Source: an uncultured Aquimarina sp. (GTDB lineage: Bacteria; Bacteroidota; Bacteroidia; Flavobacteriales; Flavobacteriaceae). Taken from it: a DNA stretch of 64,000 nt. Positions 36,114 to 45,399 of the stretch are shown here, in pieces (position 1 is the stretch's first letter; each line of letters begins with the position of its first letter). The position numbers and the translations under genes are program-made. Under the pieces are notes generated by a model. The model did not search any database, was not told the DNA's origin, and saw nothing but the letters and a program-made list of their open reading frames with translations. Where the stretch lies: contig CANMKX010000014.1 of assembly GCA_947498595.1 (NCBI GenBank), positions 1-64,000 on the forward strand, written 5' to 3'.

Positions 36114-37052
36114 ATGAGAAAATTTATTCTATTCTTTATTTTATTAAACAGTAGTATATCTAATATACAGTCTCAAGAACAAACAGTAGAATCTGTTTTT
36201 CCAGAACTGTTAAAGCAATTTCCTGCTATAAGAGATTTTACAATTTTAGAAACAAATAACGAAGCTTATTTTACTGCGCAAAGTTACATGGGAGAGCTTT
36301 CTTCAATTGTGAAAGTAATTAAAGAGCATGGACAATGGAAATTAGATGGTATTGCTCCTTTTTCGGGTAAATATCAAGATTTAGAGCCATTTTTATCACC
36401 AGATGGATTACGATTATATTTTGCTTCTAATCGACCCTTGTCTGGAGGTACAGCACATAAGGATTATGATATATGGTATGTAGAAAGAAAAAAAATTAGT
36501 AGTCCATGGTCTAAGCCTATTAATTTAGGCAAACCAATAAATACTGAAGAAGATGAGTTTTATCCTATATTAACATTATCAGGAGCACTATATTTTACCA
36601 GTGTAGGAAAAGGATCCAAAGGGAAAGATGATATTTTTTATAGTGAATATAATGATGGAACATATAAAGCACCTATTTCTTTAGAAAGAGAAATCAATTC
36701 TGAAGGATACGAATTCAATGCCTATATCGATCCAGAAGAAAAGTATATGATATATACAACTTATAATAGAAAAGGAGGATACGGTAGTGGTGATTTGATG
36801 ATTAGTTATAAAAAGAATGAAAAATGGACTATAGCTAAAAATATGGGAGAATTAATCAATACGACAAAAATGGAATATTGTCCTTTTGTAGATGTGAAAA
36901 ACAAGATGCTATATTTTACGAGTAAGAGAAATTATATAAAACCTGAAAAAACTCAATTTGATTCAATACCACAGATGTTAGAAATAATGAATAGATATGA
37001 AAATGGATTGAGTAGGATTTATAAAGTTTCTATAAAAAACTTTATTGAATAA
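36114..37052 (+). CDS. Exported PD40 beta-propeller protein
   Basis: 312 residues with a signal peptide (about 1-20). It carries several WD40-like PD40 repeats (LSPDGLRLYFASNRPLSGG, TLSGALYFTSVGKGSKGKDD, KYMIYTTYNRKGGYGSGD), as in the OmpA-family protein near the window start, but without TPR or OmpA domains. It is probably periplasmic. Binding partner unknown. It stands alone and ends at a terminator shared with the convergent ABC ATPase gene. Confidence 0.85.
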   Translation: MRKFILFFILLNSSISNIQSQEQTVESVFPELLKQFPAIRDFTILETNNEAYFTAQSYMGELSSIVKVIKEHGQWKLDGIAPFSGKYQDLEPFLSPDGLRLYFASNRPLSGGTAHKDYDIWYVERKKISSPWSKPINLGKPINTEEDEFYPILTLSGALYFTSVGKGSKGKDDIFYSEYNDGTYKAPISLEREINSEGYEFNAYIDPEEKYMIYTTYNRKGGYGSGDLMISYKKNEKWTIAKNMGELINTTKMEYCPFVDVKNKMLYFTSKRNYIKPEKTQFDSIPQMLEIMNRYENGLSRIYKVSIKNFIE

Positions 37053-37057
37053 AAGTA

Positions 37058-37096
37058 GAAAAGGTGCTTGTTGAAGAAAATAAGCACCTTTTTTTT
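37058..37096. terminator. Bidirectional terminator
   Basis: AAAAGGTGCTT / AAGCACCTTTT stem with a 12-base loop and a long T-run, between convergent genes. Confidence 0.85.
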
Positions 37097-37110
37097 TATG
37101 ACTAAATATA

Positions 37111-37794
37111 TTATTTTTTAATATCACTTTCAATAACACCATCTCGTAGCCTTATAACACGATGTGCATATTCGGCAATTTCTTCTTCATGAGTTACCAA
37201 GATAACAGTATTTCCAGCAGCATGAATATCATTAAATAATCCCATGATTTCTACAGAAGTTTTAGAATCAAGATTTCCTGTAGGTTCATCAGCTAGGATA
37301 ATTGATGGTTTATTAACTAAAGCTCTTCCAACAGCTACACGTTGACGTTGTCCTCCTGATAGTTGATTAGGTTTGTGATCCATACGATCAGCAAGCCCTA
37401 CATCAGTTAAGACCTCTTCGGCACGTTTGATTCGGTTAGCTTTTGATGTCCCAGCATATATCATAGGTAACGCAACATTGTCAAGAGCAGTAGTTCTAGG
37501 CAATAAATTAAATGTTTGAAAAACAAAACCAATTTCTTTGTTTCTAATTTCGGCAAGTTGATCATCAGTCATAGTACTCACATCAGAACCATTTAGAACA
37601 TAAGTACCACCTGTAGGAGTATCCAAGCATCCTAGTAAATTCATTAATGTAGATTTACCAGAACCAGAAGGCCCCATAATAGCGACATACTCACCGCGAT
37701 CGATATCCAAATCGATTCCTTTAAGAACGTGTACTGTTTCTTGCCCTAATTTAAAATCTCTAATAATTCCTTTGATTTCTATGACACTACCCAT
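37111..37794 (-). CDS. ABC transporter ATP-binding protein (MacB/LolD type)
   Basis: 227 residues, complete ATPase: Walker [11 protein letters not shown]-loop [10 protein letters not shown], signature [15 protein letters not shown], Walker [13 protein letters not shown], and switch His in LVTHEEE. The sequence matches the MacB/LolD/FtsE-like group, which works with MacB-fold permeases at the envelope. No permease gene lies beside it here, so the partner must be elsewhere or the gene has been split from it. Confidence 0.9.
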   Translation of the reverse strand: MGSVIEIKGIIRDFKLGQETVHVLKGIDLDIDRGEYVAIMGPSGSGKSTLMNLLGCLDTPTGGTYVLNGSDVSTMTDDQLAEIRNKEIGFVFQTFNLLPRTTALDNVALPMIYAGTSKANRIKRAEEVLTDVGLADRMDHKPNQLSGGQRQRVAVGRALVNKPSIILADEPTGNLDSKTSVEIMGLFNDIHAAGNTVILVTHEEEIAEYAHRVIRLRDGVIESDIKK

Positions 37795-38029
37795 GTTGAA
37801 GCGTTTAATGATATTTAAAAGTACGTTTTTATTAAATACAGTAGATGAGATATATTATAATCTTTATTACTGAGTATTTAATTTTTGTCATGCTATAAGC
37901 AAAGACTTTATAATCATAGTATATGACGCTAATTAGTAAAAGTTGTTACATAGAAAAATTAAAAAAAATGAAAAGCTTTTATCAAAACTGATAATCATCA
38001 ATATGTGATAAGGTAAATAGAATAGAGTA

Positions 38030-38042
38030 TGATTTTTGTCAT
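38030..38042 (+). promoter_or_regulatory. TGA-N6-TCA site upstream of PAS gene 1
   Basis: TGATTTTTGTCAT, 58 bases before the ATG. The same 13-mer lies 57 bases before PAS gene 2. The TGA-N6-TCA core fits Crp/Fnr-family sites. A weaker copy (ATTTTTGTCAT) is at 37881-37891. The remainder of 37795-38100 has no other feature that I can support. Confidence 0.5.
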
Positions 38043-38100
38043 TTTAAATAGCTCACTATAGTTCTAATTTTACATAGAACTAAAAAAATCTAACTTTATA

Positions 38101-38697
38101 ATGGCAATTTTTAAAAGACCGACTCCTGTAGAAGAGGAAATCATTTTGGATCCTGAAAAGACGATCATGAGTAAGACTAATCCTAAAGGGATTATAGAAT
38201 ACGCAAATGATTATTTTATGAATATTTGTGGATATGAAGAGCATGAGTTAATAGGACAACCACATAATGTAATTAGACATCCAGATATGCCTAAAGTCAT
38301 TTTTAAATGGTTATGGCAACGTCTACGTGATAAAAAAAATATACATGCATTAGTGAAAAACTTAGCCAAGGATGGGAGATATTATTGGGTGATTACAGAT
38401 TTTGAGGTGAAATTAAATGATATGGGAGAAGTTAATTCTTTGTTTGCTAGAAGAAAAGCACCACCAAGAACTACAATAGCTATAGTAAAAGATTTATATA
38501 AAAAACTATTAGCAATAGAAAAAGCTCAAGGAGTTGAAGTATCAGAGAAATATTTAGTAGGTTTCTTAGAAGAAAAAGGAATGACATATGATGAGTACAT
38601 TGAAGATATTTGCTTTTTGAATCAACCTAAATCAAATGATCTTAAAGATTTACAATATCATAAACGAAAAGGATTGTTTGTTCGATTATTTAGATAG
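38101..38697 (+). CDS. Aer-like PAS domain protein 1
   Basis: 198 residues, cytoplasmic. Residues about 15-115 form a PAS domain whose motif QPHNVIRHPDMPKVIFKWLW and LVKNLAKDGRYYWV match the FAD-binding PAS of the aerotaxis receptor Aer; the Arg-His-Asp cluster corresponds to flavin-contacting residues there. Unlike Aer, there is no membrane anchor, HAMP or methyl-accepting domain. The C-terminal 80 residues are helical and end in RKGLFVRLFR. It is probably a redox/oxygen sensor that signals through a partner. A near copy follows at 38946. Confidence 0.85.
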   Translation: MAIFKRPTPVEEEIILDPEKTIMSKTNPKGIIEYANDYFMNICGYEEHELIGQPHNVIRHPDMPKVIFKWLWQRLRDKKNIHALVKNLAKDGRYYWVITDFEVKLNDMGEVNSLFARRKAPPRTTIAIVKDLYKKLLAIEKAQGVEVSEKYLVGFLEEKGMTYDEYIEDICFLNQPKSNDLKDLQYHKRKGLFVRLFR

Positions 38698-38724
38698 GAT
38701 AAAAACCTTCGATTAAAAGAGAAT

Positions 38725-38763
38725 AAAAATGACATGTTTTTTTACTAAAACATGTCATTTTTA
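38725..38763 (+). terminator. Terminator after PAS gene 1
   Basis: AAAAATGACATGTTTT / AAAACATGTCATTTTT, 16 perfect pairs, six-base loop. Confidence 0.8.
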
Positions 38764-38834
38764 ATTAAAAAAAAGTTTTTTATAAATTAAAAGATGGTTG
38801 TACCACAAAAGTTTGAATGTTTAAAAATAAATAA

Positions 38835-38888
38835 TTGACAAATATCACTTTTCTAGATTACATAAGGCTTAAAGCTGATTTTTGTCAT
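38835..38888 (+). promoter_or_regulatory. Paired TGA-N6-TCA sites upstream of PAS gene 2
   Basis: TTGACAAATATCA (38835-38847) and TGATTTTTGTCAT (38876-38888). The second equals the motif before PAS gene 1; the first is its reverse complement with one mismatch in the core. Distance to the ATG matches gene 1 (57 versus 58 bases). Confidence 0.5.
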
Positions 38889-38945
38889 TTTTTTTAAAAG
38901 GACTTAATACTAGATTTACGCTGCAATACTAAAAACAAATCAAAC

Positions 38946-39539
38946 ATGACTATAGTTAAAAGGCCGGTACCTGTGAATGAAGAAATCATTCTAGATCCAG
39001 AGAGAGCAATCATGAGTAAAACGAATCCAAGAGGAATTATAGAATATGCAAATGATTATTTTATGACGATAAGTGGATATGAAGAGAAAGAATTGATTGG
39101 GCAGCCACATAATGTAATTAGACATCCTGATATGCCTAAGGTTATTTTTAAATGGCTATGGAGAAGATTGCAAGAGAAAAAGAATATGCATGCATTAGTG
39201 AAGAATTTAGCAAAAGATGGAAGATATTATTGGGTGATTACAGATTTCGAAGTCAAATTAAATGATATGAATGAGGTTTCTTCAATTGTTGCAAGAAGAA
39301 AAACACCACCTAGAATGACAATCGCTTCTATTAAAGATTTATACAAAAAATTATTGTCAATAGAACAAGCACAAAGTGTTGATATCTCAGAAAAGTATTT
39401 AGTAGGTTTTCTAGAAGAACAAGGTATGACTTATGATGAGTATATAGAAGATATATGTTTTATGAACGAACATAAAAAAGAAGTAGTTCCAGAAGTAAAA
39501 GAAGAGAGAAAAGGATTGTTTTCAAGATTATTCGCTTAA
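38946..39539 (+). CDS. Aer-like PAS domain protein 2 (tandem duplicate)
   Basis: 197 residues. It differs from protein 1 at 29 of the first 172 positions (about 83% identical by my count), including the complete conservation of the flavin-type motif VIRHPDMPKVIFKWLW and DGRYYWVITDFE. The C-terminal ends diverge (KEVVPEVKEERKGLFSRLF here). The high identity and matched upstream sites point to a recent duplication with shared regulation. A bidirectional terminator follows. Confidence 0.85.
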   Translation: MTIVKRPVPVNEEIILDPERAIMSKTNPRGIIEYANDYFMTISGYEEKELIGQPHNVIRHPDMPKVIFKWLWRRLQEKKNMHALVKNLAKDGRYYWVITDFEVKLNDMNEVSSIVARRKTPPRMTIASIKDLYKKLLSIEQAQSVDISEKYLVGFLEEQGMTYDEYIEDICFMNEHKKEVVPEVKEERKGLFSRLFA

Positions 39540-39563
39540 TATATGAAAGAACTTTACTTTAAT

Positions 39564-39601
39564 AAAAAAGCCAAGAAACATTCATGTTTCTTGGCTTTTT
39601 T
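39564..39601. terminator. Bidirectional terminator
   Basis: AAAAAGCCAAGAAACAT / ATGTTTCTTGGCTTTTT, 17 perfect pairs, between the PAS gene 2 and ABC-F gene ends. Confidence 0.9.
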
Positions 39602-39604
39602 ATT

Positions 39605-41476
39605 TTAACCTTCTAATTTGTCAGCAAGCTCAAACCATCTCATTTCTTTTTCTTCGATTTCATTAATGATTTTTTGTAGCTTTTGAGAATGATCATTGAT
39701 TGCATCATTGTCTAAACTGCCGTCCAAAAATAAAGCCTCTATTTCTTTCTTCTTACGCTCTAGTTTTTTTAAATCTTGTTCAATCCTATTATACTCTTTT
39801 TGTTCGTTATAAGATAATGTAGGTTTGTTGTCCTTTTTCCAATTCTTTTTCTCTTTAGTTGTGTTTTCGGTATCTGGAGAGGTTTTTTCTACAGGACGAC
39901 TCCCCTCATAAACACGATAATCAGTATAATTACCAGGGAAATCTTCAATGACACCATTTCCTTGAAAAACAAATAAATGATCTACAATTTTATCCATGAA
40001 ATAACGATCGTGAGATACTACTAATAAACAACCTGGAAAATCTAATAAAAAATTCTCAAGAACATTTAGAGTAACTATATCTAGATCATTGGTAGGCTCA
40101 TCTAATATTAAAAAATTAGGATTCTGAATTAAAACGGTACATAAGTATAAACGTTTTCGTTCACCACCACTTAATTTTTCAACAAAATCATACTGTTTTT
40201 TACGATCAAATAAAAAACGTTCGAGTAATTGCTGAGCAGAGATTTGACGTCCTTTTTTTAAAGGAATGTAGTCTCCAAATTCACGAATCACCTCAATTAC
40301 TTTTTGTTGAGGTTTAATTTCAATTCCTTTTTGAGTATAATAACCAAACTTAACTGTTTCACCTACGATAACTTTTCCTTGATCTGGTTGTAAACCACTA
40401 GTAATCATATTAAGAAACGTAGACTTACCAGTTCCATTTTTACCAATAATCCCAATACGTTCTCCTTTTTTAAAAACGTATTCAAATTTATCTAATAGAA
40501 CTAGATCATCAAAACGCTTAGATACATTATGGAGTTCTAGAATTTTACCACCTAAACGTTCCATATTGATCTCTAATTGAATTTCATGATCATTACGACG
40601 TTTATGAGCTTTGTCTTTGATTTCATAAAAATCATCGATTCTAGATTTAGATTTAGTGGTACGAGCCTTAGGTTGTCGCCTCATCCAATCTAACTCTTTT
40701 TTATAAAGTTGCTTTGCTTTATCAGTAGTGATTTGCTCATTAACAATTCTAGATTCTTTTTGTTCTAGATAATAAGCATAATTTCCTTTGTAACTATATA
40801 ACTGACCATGATCCAATTCTATGATTTCATTACATACATTTTCTAGAAAATAGCGATCATGCGTTACCATAAATAACGTCAAATTTGCTTTTGCAAAATA
40901 ATCTTCAAGCCATTCGATCATTTCAAGATCTAAGTGGTTGGTAGGTTCATCTAGAAATAATAAATCAGGCTTACTTAATAATATATTCGCAAGGGCTAGT
41001 CTTTTTTTCTGTCCACCAGATAACATTTCAACCTTGCGATCAAGAATTTCTAATTTAAGTTTAAATAGTATTTGTTTGTATTGCGTTTCAAAATCCCATG
41101 CTTGTGTAGCTTCCATTTGTTCGAAAGCTTTTTGATAAGCTTCGGCATCATCAGGATTTTGTAGCGCTTTTTCATAATTTTTAATAACCCTTAGGATTTC
41201 ATTATCAGATGCAAAAATAGTTTGCTCAACTGTTAACGATGGATCAAGATTAGGTTCTTGAGAAAGAAAAGCGACTTTTAAATTTTTACGAAATACAACT
41301 TGGCCTTCATCAGGAAGTTCATCTCCAGCAATGATATTAAGCATGGATGTTTTTCCTGTTCCGTTTTTGGCTACAAAACCTATTTTTTGACCTTCATTAA
41401 TTCCAAAAGATATGTCTTTAAATAAAATTCGTTCGCCAAACGATTTACCAATATTTTCTATAGATGCAAAATTCAC
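39605..41476 (-). CDS. ABC-F family ATPase (Uup-like)
   Basis: 623 residues with two ATPase domains and no membrane segments. Domain 1 has Walker A AKNGTGKTS, signature LSGGQKKRLALA and LLFLDEPTNHLD. Domain 2 has GKNGTGKST, LSGGERKRLYL and FLILDEPTNDLD. A charged linker of the ABC-F type (about 240-310, RRQPKARTTKSKSR) and a C-terminal coiled-coil (about 555-620, LKKLERKKKEIEALF) match the Uup branch, which binds ribosomes or branched DNA. It is cytoplasmic. Confidence 0.92.
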   Translation of the reverse strand: MNFASIENIGKSFGERILFKDISFGINEGQKIGFVAKNGTGKTSMLNIIAGDELPDEGQVVFRKNLKVAFLSQEPNLDPSLTVEQTIFASDNEILRVIKNYEKALQNPDDAEAYQKAFEQMEATQAWDFETQYKQILFKLKLEILDRKVEMLSGGQKKRLALANILLSKPDLLFLDEPTNHLDLEMIEWLEDYFAKANLTLFMVTHDRYFLENVCNEIIELDHGQLYSYKGNYAYYLEQKESRIVNEQITTDKAKQLYKKELDWMRRQPKARTTKSKSRIDDFYEIKDKAHKRRNDHEIQLEINMERLGGKILELHNVSKRFDDLVLLDKFEYVFKKGERIGIIGKNGTGKSTFLNMITSGLQPDQGKVIVGETVKFGYYTQKGIEIKPQQKVIEVIREFGDYIPLKKGRQISAQQLLERFLFDRKKQYDFVEKLSGGERKRLYLCTVLIQNPNFLILDEPTNDLDIVTLNVLENFLLDFPGCLLVVSHDRYFMDKIVDHLFVFQGNGVIEDFPGNYTDYRVYEGSRPVEKTSPDTENTTKEKKNWKKDNKPTLSYNEQKEYNRIEQDLKKLERKKKEIEALFLDGSLDNDAINDHSQKLQKIINEIEEKEMRWFELADKLEG

Positions 41477-41596
41477 GTGTATATGGAGAGTTCTTAATTA
41501 ATATAAAAGTTAATAATCAAATTCAAGTGCAAACTCGATAATGAATAACATTACAAAATAAACACAAATATTTAAGGTAGCTATGCAAGATGCTTA

Positions 41597-43177
41597 TTAA
41601 ATCTTTTTTCGACGCTTACCAATAGCGAATAAAAAAAGTAATACACATAAAAAAGAGGCAATTCTAGCTATGTAATTACCAGTTTTAGCATAAAAAGTAA
41701 GAGTGGTGTTACAATGTATAGATGAGGTTAATGCGCCTTGTGTACCATAAGGAAGTGACGTAGTAATATATCCTGTTTGATTTATAAAAGCCGAAATCCC
41801 AGTATTAGCACTTCGAGCAACACTTTTTCTGTTTTCTATAGCACGTAAACTTGCATAACTAAGATGTTGACGATGCCCTTGAGTATTTCCCCACCAAGCA
41901 TCGTTTGTGATGATAGCAAAAAAGTCAGCTTGATTTTTACTATATCCTGTTACAAATTCACCATAGATACTTTCATAACAAATAATAGGAGCTACACCGA
42001 TACTATCTTTTGTGAAAAAGACTTCACGCTCTTCTTGTGTTGTTTTTTTAGCTACAGTTCCTCCTAAATCAAGCATAACATCTCCAAGAAGAGGTTTTAA
42101 TAAGTTTTGATATGGGAAATTTTCTACTCCAACAACGAGTTTCGTTTTATTATATAATTCAGTACTACCATCTTGTCGTACAATGAATGCAGAATTGAAA
42201 TCATCATAATAATCATTTTCTCTAATATAATTCGTTTGTTTATGAACCTTAGCTGGATTGCTAAAACGATCGTACATAGAGATACCACTAATGAAATTTA
42301 CATTAGGATGTTTATTAATAAAACGTTGTCCTGTTTTTTTGGCAATAGAAACAGGAAATTGACTCAAGCGATTGTTGTCTGCAAAGACAGTTTCTGGAGC
42401 TATTATAAAATCAGTATAATTAGATATTTTAGTTTCAGCTAACGAATCTAATAACTTACTAACAGCTTTATCTGTAGTATTATATTTTTCGGTATACGGA
42501 TCAATATTAGGTTGTAAAACAACAACTTCAACTGTGTTTCCTTTTTCAGTATATGTTTTTAATATAATGAACGAAATTAAAAGAGGGATAATGATTGATA
42601 CACTACTTTGTATTAGAGTTCTTTGTAGTATAATCTTATCCTTATGTTCTTTATATAATAGTATTCCTTTAAATACTATAATATTTACTGTCCAAACCCA
42701 TAATGAACCACCAAACGTTCCTGTATACTCATACCATTGTATCCATGAAGGAAATGATGCAAAGCCATTACCTAAGTTTAGCCATGGAAATGAAAAATCC
42801 CAATTGAGATGCATATATTCAAAACTCAGCCACAGAGAAACTAAAAATAGAAGACTTAAGTTAAAAGGAAGTTTTTTAGCTAAGATATGATACAACCAAA
42901 AAACGAGTGTCATTAATAAAGTGTTTACTAATACGGCAAACCACATACCAAAACCCGAAGAATTGTAAATCCACCAGGTAGTAATTATATTCCAAATAAA
43001 GAAGGATATATAACTAAGACCAAAAAAACGACCCTTACTTTTAGGTGTATTTCTTAATTGATATTCGGTAAGAAGAAGTGGAACAAATGCAAAAAATAAA
43101 AATAAAGGGAAACCATATGTAGGCCATGCTATTGCGAGTAAAATCCCTGTAAGTGCTGCAAATAAAATTTTCTTCAC
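41597..43177 (-). CDS. lnt: Apolipoprotein N-acyltransferase
   Basis: 526 residues: about six hydrophobic helices, then a nitrilase-like domain (about 220-480), then a final helix. The catalytic triad is the Glu of IAPETVF, the Lys of YNKTKLV and the Cys of PIICYESIYGE. It adds the third acyl chain to lipoproteins at the inner membrane. It starts 30 bases after the PorV-like gene on the same strand, so the two are likely co-transcribed. The window carries several lipoproteins that it would process. Confidence 0.93.
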   Translation of the reverse strand: MKKILFAALTGILLAIAWPTYGFPLFLFFAFVPLLLTEYQLRNTPKSKGRFFGLSYISFFIWNIITTWWIYNSSGFGMWFAVLVNTLLMTLVFWLYHILAKKLPFNLSLLFLVSLWLSFEYMHLNWDFSFPWLNLGNGFASFPSWIQWYEYTGTFGGSLWVWTVNIIVFKGILLYKEHKDKIILQRTLIQSSVSIIIPLLISFIILKTYTEKGNTVEVVVLQPNIDPYTEKYNTTDKAVSKLLDSLAETKISNYTDFIIAPETVFADNNRLSQFPVSIAKKTGQRFINKHPNVNFISGISMYDRFSNPAKVHKQTNYIRENDYYDDFNSAFIVRQDGSTELYNKTKLVVGVENFPYQNLLKPLLGDVMLDLGGTVAKKTTQEEREVFFTKDSIGVAPIICYESIYGEFVTGYSKNQADFFAIITNDAWWGNTQGHRQHLSYASLRAIENRKSVARSANTGISAFINQTGYITTSLPYGTQGALTSSIHCNTTLTFYAKTGNYIARIASFLCVLLFLFAIGKRRKKI

Positions 43178-43207
43178 AAGATTGTTTTTATAGAGTACAA
43201 GTAATAA

Positions 43208-44284
43208 TTATTTGAAAACGCTCCAGTCTACTTTAACAGAGAAAACATTAGAATAAATAGCTGCGCTTTGGTCACCAATATCAGTTAAAGCATAATCAAT
43301 AGAAATTCCTTTATACTGGAAACCTACACCAAAATTTGGTTGGAATCCTAAGTCTGATGAACCATCAAATTGTTCTATGTTTTGAAAATTTCCTACACCA
43401 CCTCTAAGAAAAACTAGGTTTGAATACCCTAATTCAAATCCAAAAGCAGGAGTAGCACTAACAGACGAAGAAGATATGATATCATTTGTTTCAGCAAAAC
43501 GAACATTCATATCAATTTCAGTATTTAAAAGGAAATCCTTACCTAAGTCAAAATCCCTTGAAAGACCCACTTGTAATTTAGGTAAAGTAATTTCGGTAGT
43601 TTCGGGTAATTCTTGATTACGACCGTCAATAGGTGTTGCTTGTTGAATACGAGCAACAGCATCTTCTTCAATAGTCCAAGCATTAAATGTAGTTGTAATA
43701 TCTTTTGCAATTGCACCAAAATGCCATTGGTTACGATCATATTGAACTCCTACATCAAAACCAAATCCCCATGAAGATGCAAAATCTCCAATAATTCTAC
43801 GAACAACTTTTGCAGTTGCACCATAGCGTAATCCTTCGATATTTGTTTTACGAGCATATGAAAATGAAAAAGCCCAATCTGCAGTAGAAAATAAGCTGAT
43901 ACGATTATAATCAATATCTCCATTTGCATCGATTAATTGTGTTGTATCTAAAATATCATCAACACCAAAACGAACGATATAGAATGCGACAGCACTTTTT
44001 TCGTCTATAGGAGTAGCAAAAGCACCATAATTGTAATTTGCAATTCCAGCAAAATACTGGGCATGCATTAAAGAGATTTGCTTGTCTTCTAGTAATGTTA
44101 AACCCGCAGGATTCCAGTAACCAGCATTTACATCTTTTGTAGTTGCTACAACAGCATTAGACATTCCTAAAGCAGCTGCATCAACTCCAATATTTAAAAA
44201 TTCGTTTGAATACTTTCTAACAGCTTGAGCAGACACATTTACTGTAGCTGATAGAAGAACTAAAACAATAATTACCTTTTTCAA
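43208..44284 (-). CDS. PorV/PorQ-family outer-membrane protein (PorV2-like)
   Basis: About 359 residues from a TTG at 44284, which gives the clean signal peptide LKKVIIVLVLLSATVNVSAQ; an ATG at 44353 would add 23 residues of mixed character, so I prefer the TTG. The mature start, AVRKYSNEFLNIGVDAAALGMSNAV, and the NAGYWNPAGL motif are characteristic of PorV/PorQ barrels of the FadL type. PorV-type proteins act with the type IX secretion attachment complex, which links this gene to the adhesin module at the window start. It is probably a PorV2 paralogue, not PorV itself; this is inferred. Confidence 0.78.
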   Translation of the reverse strand: MKKVIIVLVLLSATVNVSAQAVRKYSNEFLNIGVDAAALGMSNAVVATTKDVNAGYWNPAGLTLLEDKQISLMHAQYFAGIANYNYGAFATPIDEKSAVAFYIVRFGVDDILDTTQLIDANGDIDYNRISLFSTADWAFSFSYARKTNIEGLRYGATAKVVRRIIGDFASSWGFGFDVGVQYDRNQWHFGAIAKDITTTFNAWTIEEDAVARIQQATPIDGRNQELPETTEITLPKLQVGLSRDFDLGKDFLLNTEIDMNVRFAETNDIISSSSVSATPAFGFELGYSNLVFLRGGVGNFQNIEQFDGSSDLGFQPNFGVGFQYKGISIDYALTDIGDQSAAIYSNVFSVKVDWSVFK

Positions 44285-44548
44285 TATCAATATTTTTATA
44301 CTAAAACGTAAAGTTTTTTGTAAGATTATAATTTTGCTTTCGCAAGGTAACAAAAAACTCTCCAGTGAACCTCGTTTTTATTATAAAACCCCTTTGTATT
44401 TAACAATGTAGCCTTTAATTTCGTGTTAAAAAGTGTTATTTATATAAATGAAATTAAAGAAGAAATGAATTGTAAAAACTCTTTGATATTCTCGTATTAG
44501 GCAAGTTTTAGTCGAATAGTTTATTATTTTTGCTCAAAAACGAAAAAT

Positions 44549-45298
44549 ATGTGGATGAAAAAGCAAATACCTAATATCATTACCTTATTGAATCTTTTTT
44601 CAGGATGTGTTGCTGTAATTTTTGCAGTTATAGGAAAGTTAGAATTAGCAGCTTTGTTTGTAGTAATAGGGATCTTTTTTGATTTTTTTGATGGATTAGC
44701 TGCTCGAATGCTTAACGTACAAAGCGAATTAGGATTGCAATTAGATTCATTGGCAGATATGGTAACAAGTGGAGTGGTACCTGGGATTGTAATGTTTCAA
44801 TTGCTAAATAAAGCAGTTGGATTTGATTTGATAAGTGAGAATATTATTTCTTCTGGAAATGGGGTAACCGTACAATCATATATCCCATTCATAGGCTTGA
44901 TAGTAATATTAGCTTCAGCATATCGATTGGCTAAATTTAATATTGATACACGTCAAACTACTTCATTTATAGGAGTGCCTACTCCAGCAAATACATTGTT
45001 AATTGTAAGTTTACCTTTAATTCTTACATATCAATCATTAGATTGGATTGAAGTATTGATCCTTAATCCATGGTTTTTAATAGGATTAACAATATTATGT
45101 TCGTATTTGTTGAATGCAGAAATAGGATTGTTTGCTTTAAAATTTAAGACATGGGATTTTGGAACAAATAAGCTTCGATATATTTTTATAATAATAACAC
45201 TGCTAATGATTATAGGATTACAGTTCGTTGCAATTCCAATGATAATTTTATTATACGTATTGTTATCGGTGTTATTTACAGAAAAATCAATAGCGTAA
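44549..45298 (+). CDS. pssA: CDP-diacylglycerol-serine O-phosphatidyltransferase
   Basis: 249 residues with about six to eight hydrophobic segments. The CDP-alcohol phosphatidyltransferase motif is complete: DGLAAR followed by GLQLDSLADMVTSG (D-G-x2-A-R...G-x3-D-x3-D). It makes phosphatidylserine, the precursor of phosphatidylethanolamine, at the inner membrane. A second in-frame ATG two codons in (44555) may be the actual start. A TATTTTTG box lies at 44525-44532. It converges with lptB. Confidence 0.9.
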   Translation: MWMKKQIPNIITLLNLFSGCVAVIFAVIGKLELAALFVVIGIFFDFFDGLAARMLNVQSELGLQLDSLADMVTSGVVPGIVMFQLLNKAVGFDLISENIISSGNGVTVQSYIPFIGLIVILASAYRLAKFNIDTRQTTSFIGVPTPANTLLIVSLPLILTYQSLDWIEVLILNPWFLIGLTILCSYLLNAEIGLFALKFKTWDFGTNKLRYIFIIITLLMIIGLQFVAIPMIILLYVLLSVLFTEKSIA

Positions 45299-45334
45299 AT
45301 GAAATAAATTAAAAGAGAATAATTTAAAGCTATT

Positions 45335-45387
45335 ATATAAAACAAAGAAGACTATCATGAATATTGATAGTCTTCTTTGTTTTATAT
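45335..45387. terminator. Bidirectional terminator, 22-bp perfect stem
   Basis: Arms of 22 bases, perfectly complementary (45335-45356 and 45366-45387), nine-base loop, between convergent pssA and lptB. Confidence 0.9.
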
Positions 45388-45399
45388 AGGAATATAATT

